Of a stretch of DNA of 64,000 nt, positions 1-8,793 are shown piece by piece. Numbering within the stretch: the first letter of the stretch is position 1; each line of letters opens with the position of its first letter. The position numbers were made by a program, and so were the translations under genes. The stretch lies in the NCBI GenBank assembly GCA_020252645.1, contig JADCCN010000008.1, positions 1-64,000 on the forward strand, written 5' to 3'. The notes under the pieces are model-generated. The model ran no database searches. It was not told the DNA's origin and saw nothing but the letters and a program-made list of their open reading frames with translations. The stretch comes from Methylobacterium sp. (GTDB lineage: Bacteria; Pseudomonadota; Alphaproteobacteria; Rhizobiales; Beijerinckiaceae).

Positions 1-165
1 AAGCATGCGATAATAATAAGATAAGAGCATGATGTGCTTCCGTCTGAACACATCATGCTCTAGAGCATGCTGTGAAAAAGTGGAATCCGGTTTTTCACAA
101 AAAAGCATGCGATAATAACAAGATAAGAGCATGATGTGCTTCCGTCTGAACACATCATGCTCTAG
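1..165. repeat. Two 63-bp direct repeats (1-63, 103-165), each with a 13-bp-arm hairpin AGAGCATGATGTG...CACATCATGCTCT, flanking a second palindromic motif (62-98)
   Basis: Direct reading; copies differ at one base (aataataag vs aataacaag). Confidence 0.9.
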
Positions 166-294
166 GGCGAAGACCCACAAAAGGATGCGATTTTGATGGT
201 GTTTTGGTGCGAAAATCTCCGCAAGGGACGCTGAGGGCGGAGTTCTGTCCGGCCAGGCGGGCCTTCGCGAGACCGTTGCCCGCCAAAACGCCAA

Positions 295-352
295 CTTCGG
301 CACAACACCACCTTCGGCACAACACCACCTTAGGCACAACACCACCTTAGGC
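295..352. repeat. 17-bp tandem repeat (CTTCGGCACAACACCAC), about 3.3 copies
   Basis: Units at 295-311, 312-328, 329-345 plus partial. Confidence 0.9.
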
Positions 353-553
353 GCGGTGAGTTTAGGCCATATGTCTCCGTCGGCTCATTGAAAATCGGAC
401 GATTTCCTTCGCATCCAACGAAAACATCGGATCGCCAAATTCACGTCGCGTCAAAACGCCTCCCTTTTTGAGCCTTCGCCCCAGGCGGAGCTTTCGGCCG
501 GCGCAAGTGCTCCGGCCAACCTTTCCTTAACGCTGATCGGCGATCATCATGCC

Positions 554-868
554 ATGATCGTCAATACTCGCCGCCGCCGCATCCTCGCCCTTGTGGCTTT
601 CCACGGCCTGGCCTGGAGCGCGAGCGCCTATTTCCTGCATTCCGCCCAGACCGGCGATCGCGGGCTTGCAGCCAAGCGCGAGGCCAAGATCCGCACCGAG
701 GAGATCGCGCGGGAAATCGCCGATCTCCGGGGCGAAAAACAGGCCTGGGAGCGGCGGGTGAGCCAGCTTTCGAACCAGAAGGTGGATCGCGACCTCATCG
801 ATGAGCGCAATCGCGCCATGCTGAACCTCGTGCATCGCAGCGACGTGGTCATCCTCCTCGACCGGTAG
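554..868 (+). CDS. ftsB: FtsB/DivIC-family septum formation initiator
   Basis: 104 aa with N-terminal hydrophobic segment, coiled coil and C-terminal RDLIDERNRAMLNLVHRSDVVIL; position upstream of pdhA is typical. Confidence 0.8.
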   Translation: MIVNTRRRRILALVAFHGLAWSASAYFLHSAQTGDRGLAAKREAKIRTEEIAREIADLRGEKQAWERRVSQLSNQKVDRDLIDERNRAMLNLVHRSDVVILLDR

Positions 869-1158
869 AGGCTTGCCGGATCGGCCATGCGCCGGGCGCA
901 GGGCTGGATCGGGTTTTCAGCCCCCGTTCATTGTGCGCCGCACAAAAATGGCGGTTTCGTGATATGCCATGCGCAGATGGCATAGGTCTCTTTCTTGCGA
1001 AAAGCTTCTGGCGCTCGCCCGTTTGTGGCACTACGGTCTACGTCTAAAGTGGGTGGATCGGGGCAGGCGGTCCGGCCGACAAGAACGTCGCCAAAGTCCC
1101 GAGGGAAGCGAAACGTTACCAGCCCCGCCCATGCGGGGAGAGGATGCGAGGGGAGAAG

Positions 1159-2226
1159 ATGGCAAGCAACGGAGCCCAGATCGCGGGCAACGCCGCCAAA
1201 GGCGCGCCTGCTCCGGCCAAGAAAGCGGCAAAGCCCGCGACGGCGAAACGCGCCGCAGGCCCCAAGCCCTTCACGAAGGAGGAAGATCTCCGCGCCTATC
1301 GCGACATGCTGCTGATCCGCCGCTTCGAGGAGAAGGCGGGCCAGCTCTATGGCATGGGCCTGATCGGTGGGTTCTGCCATCTCTATATCGGCCAGGAAGC
1401 CGTGGTTGTCGGCATGCAGATGGCGACGATCCCGGGCGACCAGGTCATCACCGGTTATCGCGATCACGGCCACATGCTCGCCTGCGGCATGAGTGCCAAC
1501 GGCGTCATGGCCGAGCTGACGGGCCGCAAGGGCGGCTATTCGCGCGGCAAGGGCGGCTCGATGCACATGTTCAGCCGCGAGAAGCATTTCTATGGCGGCC
1601 ATGGCATTGTCGGCGCGCAGGTGGCACTCGGCACGGGCCTCGCATTTGCGAACCGCTACACCTCGAATGGCAATGTGAGCCTCGCCTATTTCGGCGACGG
1701 CGCGGCCAATCAGGGCCAGGTCTACGAGAGCTTCAACATGGCGGAGCTCTGGAGCCTGCCGGTCGTCTACATCATCGAGAACAACCGCTACGCGATGGGC
1801 ACTTCGGTTTCCCGTGCCTCGGCGCAGACCGATTTCTCGAAGCGCGGCGTCTCCTTCAACATCCCCGGCGAGCAGGTGGATGGCATGGATGTTCAGGCCG
1901 TGCGCGAGGCGGGGGCACGCGCCATCGCGCATGCCCGCTCCGGCCAGGGGCCGTATATCCTCGAAATGCAGACCTACCGCTATCGCGGCCACTCCATGTC
2001 CGACCCGGCGAAATATCGCTCGAAGGACGAGGTCGAGAAGATGAAGAACGAGCACGACCCCATCGAGCAGGTGCGCGCGCGGCTTCTGGGCAACCACAAG
2101 GTCTCCGAGGAGGAGATCAAGGCGATCGATGCCGAGGTGCGCAAGATCGTCAATGAAAGCGCGGAATTCGCAACCGTCGATCCCGAGCCGGATGTTGCCG
2201 AGCTCTGGACGGACATCCTGAAGTAA
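1159..2226 (+). CDS. pdhA: Pyruvate dehydrogenase E1 component subunit alpha
   Basis: E1-alpha motifs (RRFEEKAGQLYGMGLIGGFCHLYIGQEA, GDGAANQGQVYES, YRYRGHSMSDPAKYRSKDEV); ATG at 1159 has GGGGAG just upstream. Confidence 0.96.
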   Translation: MASNGAQIAGNAAKGAPAPAKKAAKPATAKRAAGPKPFTKEEDLRAYRDMLLIRRFEEKAGQLYGMGLIGGFCHLYIGQEAVVVGMQMATIPGDQVITGYRDHGHMLACGMSANGVMAELTGRKGGYSRGKGGSMHMFSREKHFYGGHGIVGAQVALGTGLAFANRYTSNGNVSLAYFGDGAANQGQVYESFNMAELWSLPVVYIIENNRYAMGTSVSRASAQTDFSKRGVSFNIPGEQVDGMDVQAVREAGARAIAHARSGQGPYILEMQTYRYRGHSMSDPAKYRSKDEVEKMKNEHDPIEQVRARLLGNHKVSEEEIKAIDAEVRKIVNESAEFATVDPEPDVAELWTDILK

Positions 2227-2265
2227 CCCGCCCCGGTTTTCTCGCGCACACGGATCTAGCTTCCC

Positions 2266-3642
2266 ATGCCGATCGACATTCTCATGCCCGCGCTCTCGCC
2301 CACGATGGAGAGCGGAACCCTCGCCAAATGGCTCAAGAAGGAGGGTGACACAATCAAATCCGGCGATGTCATCGCCGAAATCGAGACCGACAAGGCCACG
2401 ATGGAAGTGGAAGCGGTGGATGAAGGCATCCTCGCCAAGATCCTCATCCCCAATGGCACCGAGAACGTCGCGGTAAACACCAAGATCGCGATCATCGCCG
2501 GCGAAGGCGAGGATGCGAGCGCTGCGGCTGCCGCTCCGGCCGCTGCGGCCCCGGCTCCGGTGGCAGCACCCGCTGCGGCTCCGGCTGCCACGGTTCCCGC
2601 CGCACCGAAAACCGAGATGCCGGCCTATGATGCCGGCTCGGAAGTGCCCGCCGGCGCCGAGATGGTGAAGATGACCGTGCGCGAAGCGCTCCGCGACGCC
2701 ATGGCCGAGGAAATGCGGCGCGATGACAAGGTCTTCGTCATGGGCGAGGAGGTCGCGGAATATCAGGGCGCCTACAAGGTCACGCAAGGGTTGCTGCAGG
2801 AATTCGGCGCCCGCCGCGTGATCGACACCCCGATTACCGAGCATGGCTTCGCGGGCGTCGGCGTGGGTGCTGCGATGACGGGCTTGCGCCCGATCGTCGA
2901 GTTCATGACCTTCAACTTCGCGATGCAGGCCATCGATCACATCATCAACTCGGCGGCGAAGACGCTCTACATGTCCGGCGGGCAATTGGGCTGCCCCATC
3001 GTGTTCCGCGGCCCGAACGGGGCGGCGGCGCGCGTCGCCGCCCAGCACAGCCAGGATTACGCGGCCTGGTACAGCCAGATCCCCGGCCTCAAGGTGATCC
3101 AGCCCTATACGGCGGCGGATGCGAAGGGCCTGCTCAAGGCCGCGATCCGCGATGAAAACCCCATCGTCTTCCTCGAGAACGAGATCCTCTACGGCCAGAG
3201 CTTCGATGTGCCGAAGGGGGATGACTGGCTGCTGCCGATCGGCAAGGCCCGCGTCGCCCGCGTTGGCCATCACGTCACGCTCGTCTCCTTCGGCATCGGC
3301 ATGACCTACGCCACGAAGGCGGCGGATGCGCTGGCCGGCGAGGGGATCGAGGCGGAAGTCATCGATCTCAGGACCATCCGCCCGATGGATATCGCGACGG
3401 TCATCCGCTCCATCCAGAAGACCAACCGCTGTGTGGCCATCGAAGAAGGCTGGCCGCAATCGGGCGTCACGAGCGAAATCGGCATGCGCATCATGGAAGA
3501 GGCCTTCGATTACCTCGATGCGCCCGTGATCCGCATCACCGGCAAGGATGTGCCGATGCCCTACGCCGCGAATCTCGAGAAATTGGCACTTCCCACGGTG
3601 GCGGATGTCGTCGCGGCGGCGAAAGCCGTGCTGTATCGCTGA
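2266..3642 (+). CDS. pdhB: Pyruvate dehydrogenase E1 component subunit beta with N-terminal lipoyl domain
   Basis: Lipoyl domain ([15 protein letters not shown]), Ala/Pro linker, then E1-beta transketolase domain. Confidence 0.96.
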   Translation: MPIDILMPALSPTMESGTLAKWLKKEGDTIKSGDVIAEIETDKATMEVEAVDEGILAKILIPNGTENVAVNTKIAIIAGEGEDASAAAAAPAAAAPAPVAAPAAAPAATVPAAPKTEMPAYDAGSEVPAGAEMVKMTVREALRDAMAEEMRRDDKVFVMGEEVAEYQGAYKVTQGLLQEFGARRVIDTPITEHGFAGVGVGAAMTGLRPIVEFMTFNFAMQAIDHIINSAAKTLYMSGGQLGCPIVFRGPNGAAARVAAQHSQDYAAWYSQIPGLKVIQPYTAADAKGLLKAAIRDENPIVFLENEILYGQSFDVPKGDDWLLPIGKARVARVGHHVTLVSFGIGMTYATKAADALAGEGIEAEVIDLRTIRPMDIATVIRSIQKTNRCVAIEEGWPQSGVTSEIGMRIMEEAFDYLDAPVIRITGKDVPMPYAANLEKLALPTVADVVAAAKAVLYR

Positions 3643-3666
3643 ACATCAGGATCGGGGAGAAACACC

Positions 3667-5001
3667 ATGCCCATCAACATCCTGATGCCCGCCCTCTCGC
3701 CGACGATGGAAAAAGGCAACCTCGCCAAGTGGCTGAAAAAAGAGGGCGATCAAATCAAATCCGGCGATGTCATCGCCGAGATCGAGACCGACAAGGCCAC
3801 GATGGAGGTCGAGGCGGTCGATGAAGGAATCTTAGCGAAGATCGTCGTGCCGGCGGGCTCGCAGGATGTGCCGGTGAACCAGCTCATCGCGCTCATCGCG
3901 GGCGAGGGCGAGGATGCGAAGGCCGTGGCGAGCGGTGGCGGGGCCGCGGCTCCTGCTCCTGTTGCTGCCCCGGCGGCGGCTCCTGCTCCTGTCGCGGCGG
4001 CGGCTTCCGCTGCTGCGGCTCCCCCTGCTGCGGCTCCGGCGGCTTCCGGCTCCCGCGTATTTGCTTCGCCGCTCGCCAAGCGCATCGCCAGGCAAGCGGG
4101 CATCGATCTTTCCGCCGTGAAGGGCTCCGGCCCGCATGGTCGCGTGGTGATGGCCGATGTGGAAGCAGCCAAAGCTGGTGGCGGCGCCAAGATCATCCCG
4201 ATGCCCGGTGCAGCGGCTCCGGCCCCCGTAGCGGCTCCGGCCCCGGCGGCGCTTGCATCCGGCCCCTCGGCGGATTCCGTGAAGAAGCTCTTCGCGGAAG
4301 GCTCCTACGAGGAAGTGCCGCATGACAACATGCGCAGAACAATCGCGCGTCGGCTGCTCGAATCGAAGCAGACGGTCCCGCATTTCTATCTCACGCTCGA
4401 TTGCGAGCTTGATGCGCTGCTGGCCCTGCGCGAGCAGATCAACAAGGCCGCCCCGGTGAAGGACGGCAAGCCCGTCTACAAGCTCTCGGTCAACGATATG
4501 GTCATCAAGGCCATGGCGATGGCGCTGAAGGCCGTGCCGGATGCCAACGTCTCCTGGACCGACAACGCCATGCTGAAGCACCGCCACGCCGATGTGGGCG
4601 TGGCCGTGTCGATCCCCGGCGGGCTCATCACGCCGGTCATCCGCGATGCCTGTCACAAGACGCTCTCCACGATTTCCAACGAGATGAAGGATCTCGCGGC
4701 GCGCGCGAAGGCCCGAAAGCTCAAACCCGAGGAATATCAGGGCGGTACCACGGCAGTTTCCAACCTCGGCATGTTCGGGGTGAAGGATTTCGCGGCCATC
4801 GTGAACCCGCCGCACGCGACCATCCTCGCGGTGGGCGCGGGCGAGCAGCGCGCGGTGGTGAAGAACGGCCAGCTCGCGATCGCGACCGTCATGTCCGTCA
4901 CGCTCTCGACCGATCACCGCGCGGTCGATGGCGCGCTGGGCGCGGAACTGATGGCCGCCTTCAAGGGCTATATCGAGAACCCGATGGGGATGCTGGTTTG
5001 A
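3667..5001 (+). CDS. pdhC: Dihydrolipoamide acetyltransferase (E2 of pyruvate dehydrogenase)
   Basis: Lipoyl domain, peripheral subunit-binding domain ([28 protein letters not shown]), catalytic domain ending [16 protein letters not shown]. Confidence 0.96.
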   Translation: MPINILMPALSPTMEKGNLAKWLKKEGDQIKSGDVIAEIETDKATMEVEAVDEGILAKIVVPAGSQDVPVNQLIALIAGEGEDAKAVASGGGAAAPAPVAAPAAAPAPVAAAASAAAAPPAAAPAASGSRVFASPLAKRIARQAGIDLSAVKGSGPHGRVVMADVEAAKAGGGAKIIPMPGAAAPAPVAAPAPAALASGPSADSVKKLFAEGSYEEVPHDNMRRTIARRLLESKQTVPHFYLTLDCELDALLALREQINKAAPVKDGKPVYKLSVNDMVIKAMAMALKAVPDANVSWTDNAMLKHRHADVGVAVSIPGGLITPVIRDACHKTLSTISNEMKDLAARAKARKLKPEEYQGGTTAVSNLGMFGVKDFAAIVNPPHATILAVGAGEQRAVVKNGQLAIATVMSVTLSTDHRAVDGALGAELMAAFKGYIENPMGMLV

Positions 5002-5052
5002 GGGCATGATGTTTTCAGGCGAAGCGGGAGCCGGTTCGCGGGAGGATGGCTG

Positions 5053-5214
5053 GTGTCGACGGCCGGCCTCGCGACGGAACTCGGCAGCGGCTTCTTCGAT
5101 GCCGGCACCGTCGCTTCGCCGCTCGCTATCGCGGGCGTGCATCCCGATGCCGAGAATACCGCCGCCATCGGGCTCGCGCTAGCGCCTGTCGTCACCGGCA
5201 TGCTCGCTCATTGA
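5053..5214 (+). CDS. Possible small ORF (53 aa, GTG start) immediately after pdhC
   Basis: Reads VSTAGLATELGSGFFDAGTVASPLAIAGVHPDAENTAAIGLALAPVVTGMLAH with GGGAGGA upstream; same frame as pdhC after its stop; absent from the ORF track. Confidence 0.35.
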   Translation: MSTAGLATELGSGFFDAGTVASPLAIAGVHPDAENTAAIGLALAPVVTGMLAH

Positions 5215-5224
5215 CCGCGATCAA
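5211..5224. promoter_or_regulatory. Candidate FNR/FixK-type box TTGACCGCGATCAA
   Basis: Perfect TTGA-N6-TCAA dyad, 57 bp upstream of the ATG at 5282. Confidence 0.55.
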
Positions 5225-5281
5225 GGAGGAACGAAACCGCTGCGTTCAGGCTTGAGCCAACCGAACCCCAAGGAGGATGGC

Positions 5282-5518
5282 ATGAGCAACACCCCGCATG
5301 AACTCAACGAGGAATTCCCCGAATTCGCTTCAAAAATGACGGCGCTGAAAACCAGCAACGCCCATTTCGCGAAGCTCGCGGAGAAATATCACGAGGTCAA
5401 CCGGGCCGTGCATCGCGCCGAAACGCATGTGGAGCCGATGGATGACCTCGCCATGGATCGCCTGCGCAAGCAGCGCATGAAACTGAAAGACGAGATCTAC
5501 GCCATGCTGCAAGCCTAG
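5282..5518 (+). CDS. YdcH/DUF465-family small protein
   Basis: 78 aa, FPEFASKMTALKTSNAHFAKLAEKYHEVN...RLRKQRMKLKDEIYAML; AGGAGG upstream of the ATG at 5282. Confidence 0.85.
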   Translation: MSNTPHELNEEFPEFASKMTALKTSNAHFAKLAEKYHEVNRAVHRAETHVEPMDDLAMDRLRKQRMKLKDEIYAMLQA

Positions 5519-5541
5519 GCGCGGGGTGGAAAGGAGGGCAG

Positions 5542-6045
5542 GTGGACGAAGAACCCAAGCGGCGCAGGCATTTCCTGTCCTCCCTGTCGCTGCCGCTGAT
5601 TTCGCTCCTGATCGCGTCGCTCTCCATGGCCTCGTCGATCAGCCAGAGCTATAATTGCCACCGCAACATCGAGAGCATGCAGCAGAACGTGCTGCGCGCC
5701 GAAAACCTGAGCAGCTGCCGCGAGATCATCGAGGTGTTCTTCGATTTCCGCCTGAAGGCCGAAGAGGCGAACGGAATGACCAACGGCGCCGATCCGACCG
5801 CGATGCGCCGCGAGCTGAAATCGCTCGTTTACCGCTTCGGGGCGCTCGGAACCTTTCTGGCGAATTTCATACCGCAGGAGTCGCGCGAGCGTTACACCAA
5901 GCTCTCCTGGCTGCTGAATGACATCGCCAGCAAGGCTGCCGACCAATCCAACGCCGAATTCGACGCCAAATTCGCCGAAGCCGATCAGGCCTTCGCGACA
6001 CTCAACGAGGATTGCGCAAAATGCGCGCAGCTCGTCAAAATCTGA
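5542..6045 (+). CDS. Hypothetical membrane-anchored protein
   Basis: 167 aa with an N-terminal TM segment followed by helical, Cys-containing extracytoplasmic sequence. Confidence 0.6.
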   Translation: MDEEPKRRRHFLSSLSLPLISLLIASLSMASSISQSYNCHRNIESMQQNVLRAENLSSCREIIEVFFDFRLKAEEANGMTNGADPTAMRRELKSLVYRFGALGTFLANFIPQESRERYTKLSWLLNDIASKAADQSNAEFDAKFAEADQAFATLNEDCAKCAQLVKI

Positions 6046-6059
6046 TTTTCAGGGAGGGG

Positions 6060-6740
6060 ATGACCATGCTGGTTCGGGGATTGCTTCTGGTTGGGGCGTG
6101 CTTGCTTCTGGCGGGCTGCAACACGCCACGCACGCCCGAAGAGCGATTGGCCCGACTTGAGTCGAACCCGCTCTTCTCGACCACGGGTCAGCCGGAGCCG
6201 CTTCTGCAATCGGCCATGAGCGGCGTCACGAGCGTCTCCTATTCCGGGCAGCACGGCACGCAGGTCTCGTATTATGCGCCGGATGGTGCGATCTATCTCT
6301 GGTATCCGGGCAACGCGGTGGTTCTAAAAGGCGAGTGGAAAGCGCTGAAGCCTGCGAAGATCTGCTACAAATACGGCGAGAGAACCTACAATCCCCATGC
6401 CTTCCAGCCGGGCGGACAGTGGGCTTGCCAACCGGTCCAGCTTCTGAGCTTCGGCCGAGCCGCGGAGGAGCGAAAGGGCGACGTGTTTGGCCTGGCCCGG
6501 CGCACCGCGCCGCCCTTCGTCTCGCGCAAGGGCGAGGAGCAATACCGTGAGATCGTCGCGAAGTTGCCGCCCGCCACCGCTGCCGACAGGCCGTCTCGCA
6601 TGCTCAACGCCGCGAATGAACTGAAGGCGCGCGGCATCGAAGAGAGCGACAAGAAAATCTGGGCGCAGGTCAGCCAGCCTCCCGCAACACCCAAACAGGC
6701 GCCATCCGGCACTTCCCAAGATTCCAACACCGAGGATTAA
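6060..6740 (+). CDS. Hypothetical lipoprotein
   Basis: Signal peptide with lipobox LLAGC; start at MTMLVRG. Confidence 0.7.
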   Translation: MTMLVRGLLLVGACLLLAGCNTPRTPEERLARLESNPLFSTTGQPEPLLQSAMSGVTSVSYSGQHGTQVSYYAPDGAIYLWYPGNAVVLKGEWKALKPAKICYKYGERTYNPHAFQPGGQWACQPVQLLSFGRAAEERKGDVFGLARRTAPPFVSRKGEEQYREIVAKLPPATAADRPSRMLNAANELKARGIEESDKKIWAQVSQPPATPKQAPSGTSQDSNTED

Positions 6741-6743
6741 ACC

Positions 6744-8183
6744 ATGTCCGCCTATGACGTCATCATCATCGGGTCCGGCCCGGGCGGCTATGTCGCCGCC
6801 ATCCGCTCCGCGCAGCTCGGCCTGAAGACCGCCATCGTCGAGCGCGAGCATCTCGGCGGCATCTGCCTCAACTGGGGCTGCATCCCCACCAAGGCGCTGC
6901 TCAGAAGTGCCGAGATCTACCATTACGCCAAGCACGCCAAGGATTACGGCCTGAAGATCGAGGGGAACATCACCTTCGATGCGGCCGATGTGGTGAAGCG
7001 CTCGCGCGGCGTGTCGCAGCGGCTCAATGGTGGCGTCGGCTTCCTGATGAAGAAGAACAAGATCGACGTGATCTGGGGCGAGGCGAGGCTTTCCAAACCC
7101 GGCGAAGTGGTGGTTACGGAAACGAAGAAGCCCGCCGTGCAGCCGCAGAACCCGATTCCCAAAGGCGTGCAGGGCCCCGGCACCTACGCCGCGAAGCATA
7201 TCATTGTCGCGACTGGTGCTCGCCCGCGCGTGCTGCCGGGCCTCGAGCCCGATGGCAAGCTGATCTGGACCTATTTCGAGGCCATGGTGCCGCCGATGAT
7301 GCCGAAGAGCCTGATCGTGATGGGTTCGGGCGCGATCGGCATCGAATTCGCCTCGTTCTATCGCACCATGGGCGTGGAGGTGACCGTGGTGGAGGTGATG
7401 GGGCAGGTGATGCCGGTGGAGGATGCGGAAATCTCTGCCATCGCCCGGAAATCCTTCGAGAAACAGGGGATGAAGATCCTCACCGGCACGAAGGTCACCA
7501 AGGTGGAGAAGGGCGCGAATGCCGTCACCGCGCACCTGGAAGATGACAAGGGCAATAAGCAGACCATCACCGCCGAGCGGATGATCTCCGCCGTGGGCGT
7601 GGTCGGCAATATCGAGAATCTCGGCCTTGAGGCTCTGGGCATCAAGACCGACAGGGGCTGCATCGTCACCGACGGCTATGGCCGCACGAACGTGCCGGGC
7701 ATCTATGCCATCGGCGATGTCGCCGGCCCGCCCATGCTCGCGCACAAGGCCGAGCACGAGGGCGTGATCACAATCGAGCACATCAAGGGCCTCGATGTTC
7801 ACCCCATGGACAAGGCGAAAATCCCGGGCTGCACCTATTGCCACCCGCAGGTGGCGAGCGTGGGCCTGACGGAAGCGAAAGCGAAGGAAGCGGGCTACGA
7901 TATCCGCGTCGGCCGCTTCTCTTTTGGCGCCAATGGCAAGGCCATCGCGCTCGGCGAGGATAACGGCCTCGTGAAAACCATCTTCGACAAGAAAACCGGC
8001 CAGCTTCTGGGCGCGCATATGGTCGGCGCGGAAGTCACCGAGCTCATCCAGGGCTATGTGGTGGCGATGAACCTCGAGACCACCGAGGAAGACCTGATGC
8101 ACACCATCTTCCCGCACCCCACGCTTTCGGAAATGATGAAGGAAAGCGTGCTCGATGCCTATGGGCGGGTGCTGAATGCGTGA
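6744..8183 (+). CDS. lpdA: Dihydrolipoyl dehydrogenase
   Basis: GSGPGGYVAAIRSAQLG, GGICLNWGCIPTKALL redox-active disulfide, C-terminal HPHPTLSE-like segment. Confidence 0.96.
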   Translation: MSAYDVIIIGSGPGGYVAAIRSAQLGLKTAIVEREHLGGICLNWGCIPTKALLRSAEIYHYAKHAKDYGLKIEGNITFDAADVVKRSRGVSQRLNGGVGFLMKKNKIDVIWGEARLSKPGEVVVTETKKPAVQPQNPIPKGVQGPGTYAAKHIIVATGARPRVLPGLEPDGKLIWTYFEAMVPPMMPKSLIVMGSGAIGIEFASFYRTMGVEVTVVEVMGQVMPVEDAEISAIARKSFEKQGMKILTGTKVTKVEKGANAVTAHLEDDKGNKQTITAERMISAVGVVGNIENLGLEALGIKTDRGCIVTDGYGRTNVPGIYAIGDVAGPPMLAHKAEHEGVITIEHIKGLDVHPMDKAKIPGCTYCHPQVASVGLTEAKAKEAGYDIRVGRFSFGANGKAIALGEDNGLVKTIFDKKTGQLLGAHMVGAEVTELIQGYVVAMNLETTEEDLMHTIFPHPTLSEMMKESVLDAYGRVLNA

Positions 8184-8190
8184 GGCGAAG

Positions 8191-8379
8191 ATGTCAGACT
8201 GGGTCTTTGGCGGAATCTGCGGCTTACTCGGCGTGGCAGGGCTCAACATTGGTCAAGCGCTGGCACCCACCCGGTCTCTGGTGGTGGACAGTGCTTTGGG
8301 GCTGACGGCAGGCGCTTTGACCGCCTTTTTTATCTGGAAAATTTTCGGTCGGAAACCCCAAGATGGGGGCAGGAGATAG
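8191..8379 (+). CDS. Small hydrophobic hypothetical protein
   Basis: 62 aa, Gly/Ala-rich with TM segments; follows lpd. Confidence 0.5.
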   Translation: MSDWVFGGICGLLGVAGLNIGQALAPTRSLVVDSALGLTAGALTAFFIWKIFGRKPQDGGRR

Positions 8380-8382
8380 TGC

Positions 8383-8631
8383 ATGAACGGCTACCCCTTG
8401 CTCTGGACATTGCTGCTCGGCCTCGTGGCGGGTTGGCTCGCCACCAAGATCGTCGGCGGCACGGGCGGCATCCTCCGCAACCTCGTCATCGGGCTCGTGG
8501 GGGCGCTGGTGGGTCACTGGATTTTCGGCGCGGTGGGCATCGGGCTCGGCGGACCGTTCATCACGAGTTTCCTCGCGGCGGTGTTCGGCGGCGTGATCGT
8601 GATCGTCATCGGCCGCTTCCTCGGGCGTTGA
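8383..8631 (+). CDS. GlsB/YeaQ/YmgE family stress-response membrane protein
   Basis: LVAGWLATKIVGGTGGILRNLVIGLVGALVGHWIF pattern. Confidence 0.8.
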   Translation: MNGYPLLWTLLLGLVAGWLATKIVGGTGGILRNLVIGLVGALVGHWIFGAVGIGLGGPFITSFLAAVFGGVIVIVIGRFLGR

Positions 8632-8705
8632 TGCAGAGCGCCCATGCTTTTCCCGCGCCTTGCCGACTTATTGCCTTGAGACTAGATGCAGAACCTGATC
8701 TGCCG

Positions 8706-8776
8706 CGTCATTGCGAGGAGCGCAGCGACGCGGCAATCCAGAAATCCAGGATTGCTTCGCTCCGCTCGCAATGACG
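8706..8776. repeat. Dispersed palindromic repeat CGTCATTGCGAGGAGCGCAGCGACG...GCTCGCAATGACG
   Basis: Long imperfect inverted repeat; source of spurious CEERSDAAIQ / VIASGAKQSW peptides. Confidence 0.9.
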
Positions 8777-8793
8777 ACTGAACCGGATAGTCC

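Noticed and set aside
928-3459. 843-aa minus-strand ORF antisense to pdhA/pdhB
   Set aside because: Shadow ORF of high-GC coding sequence; Arg/His/Asp-rich low-complexity translation, no recognisable domain, while the plus strand encodes clear E1 subunits.
6324-8249. 641-aa minus-strand ORF antisense to lpd
   Set aside because: Shadow ORF; no domain-like pattern.
8379-8774. 131-aa ORF ending in PRHCEERSDAAIQKSRIASLRSQ
   Set aside because: Spurious translation through the dispersed palindrome at 8706-8776 and out of frame with the GlsB-like gene.
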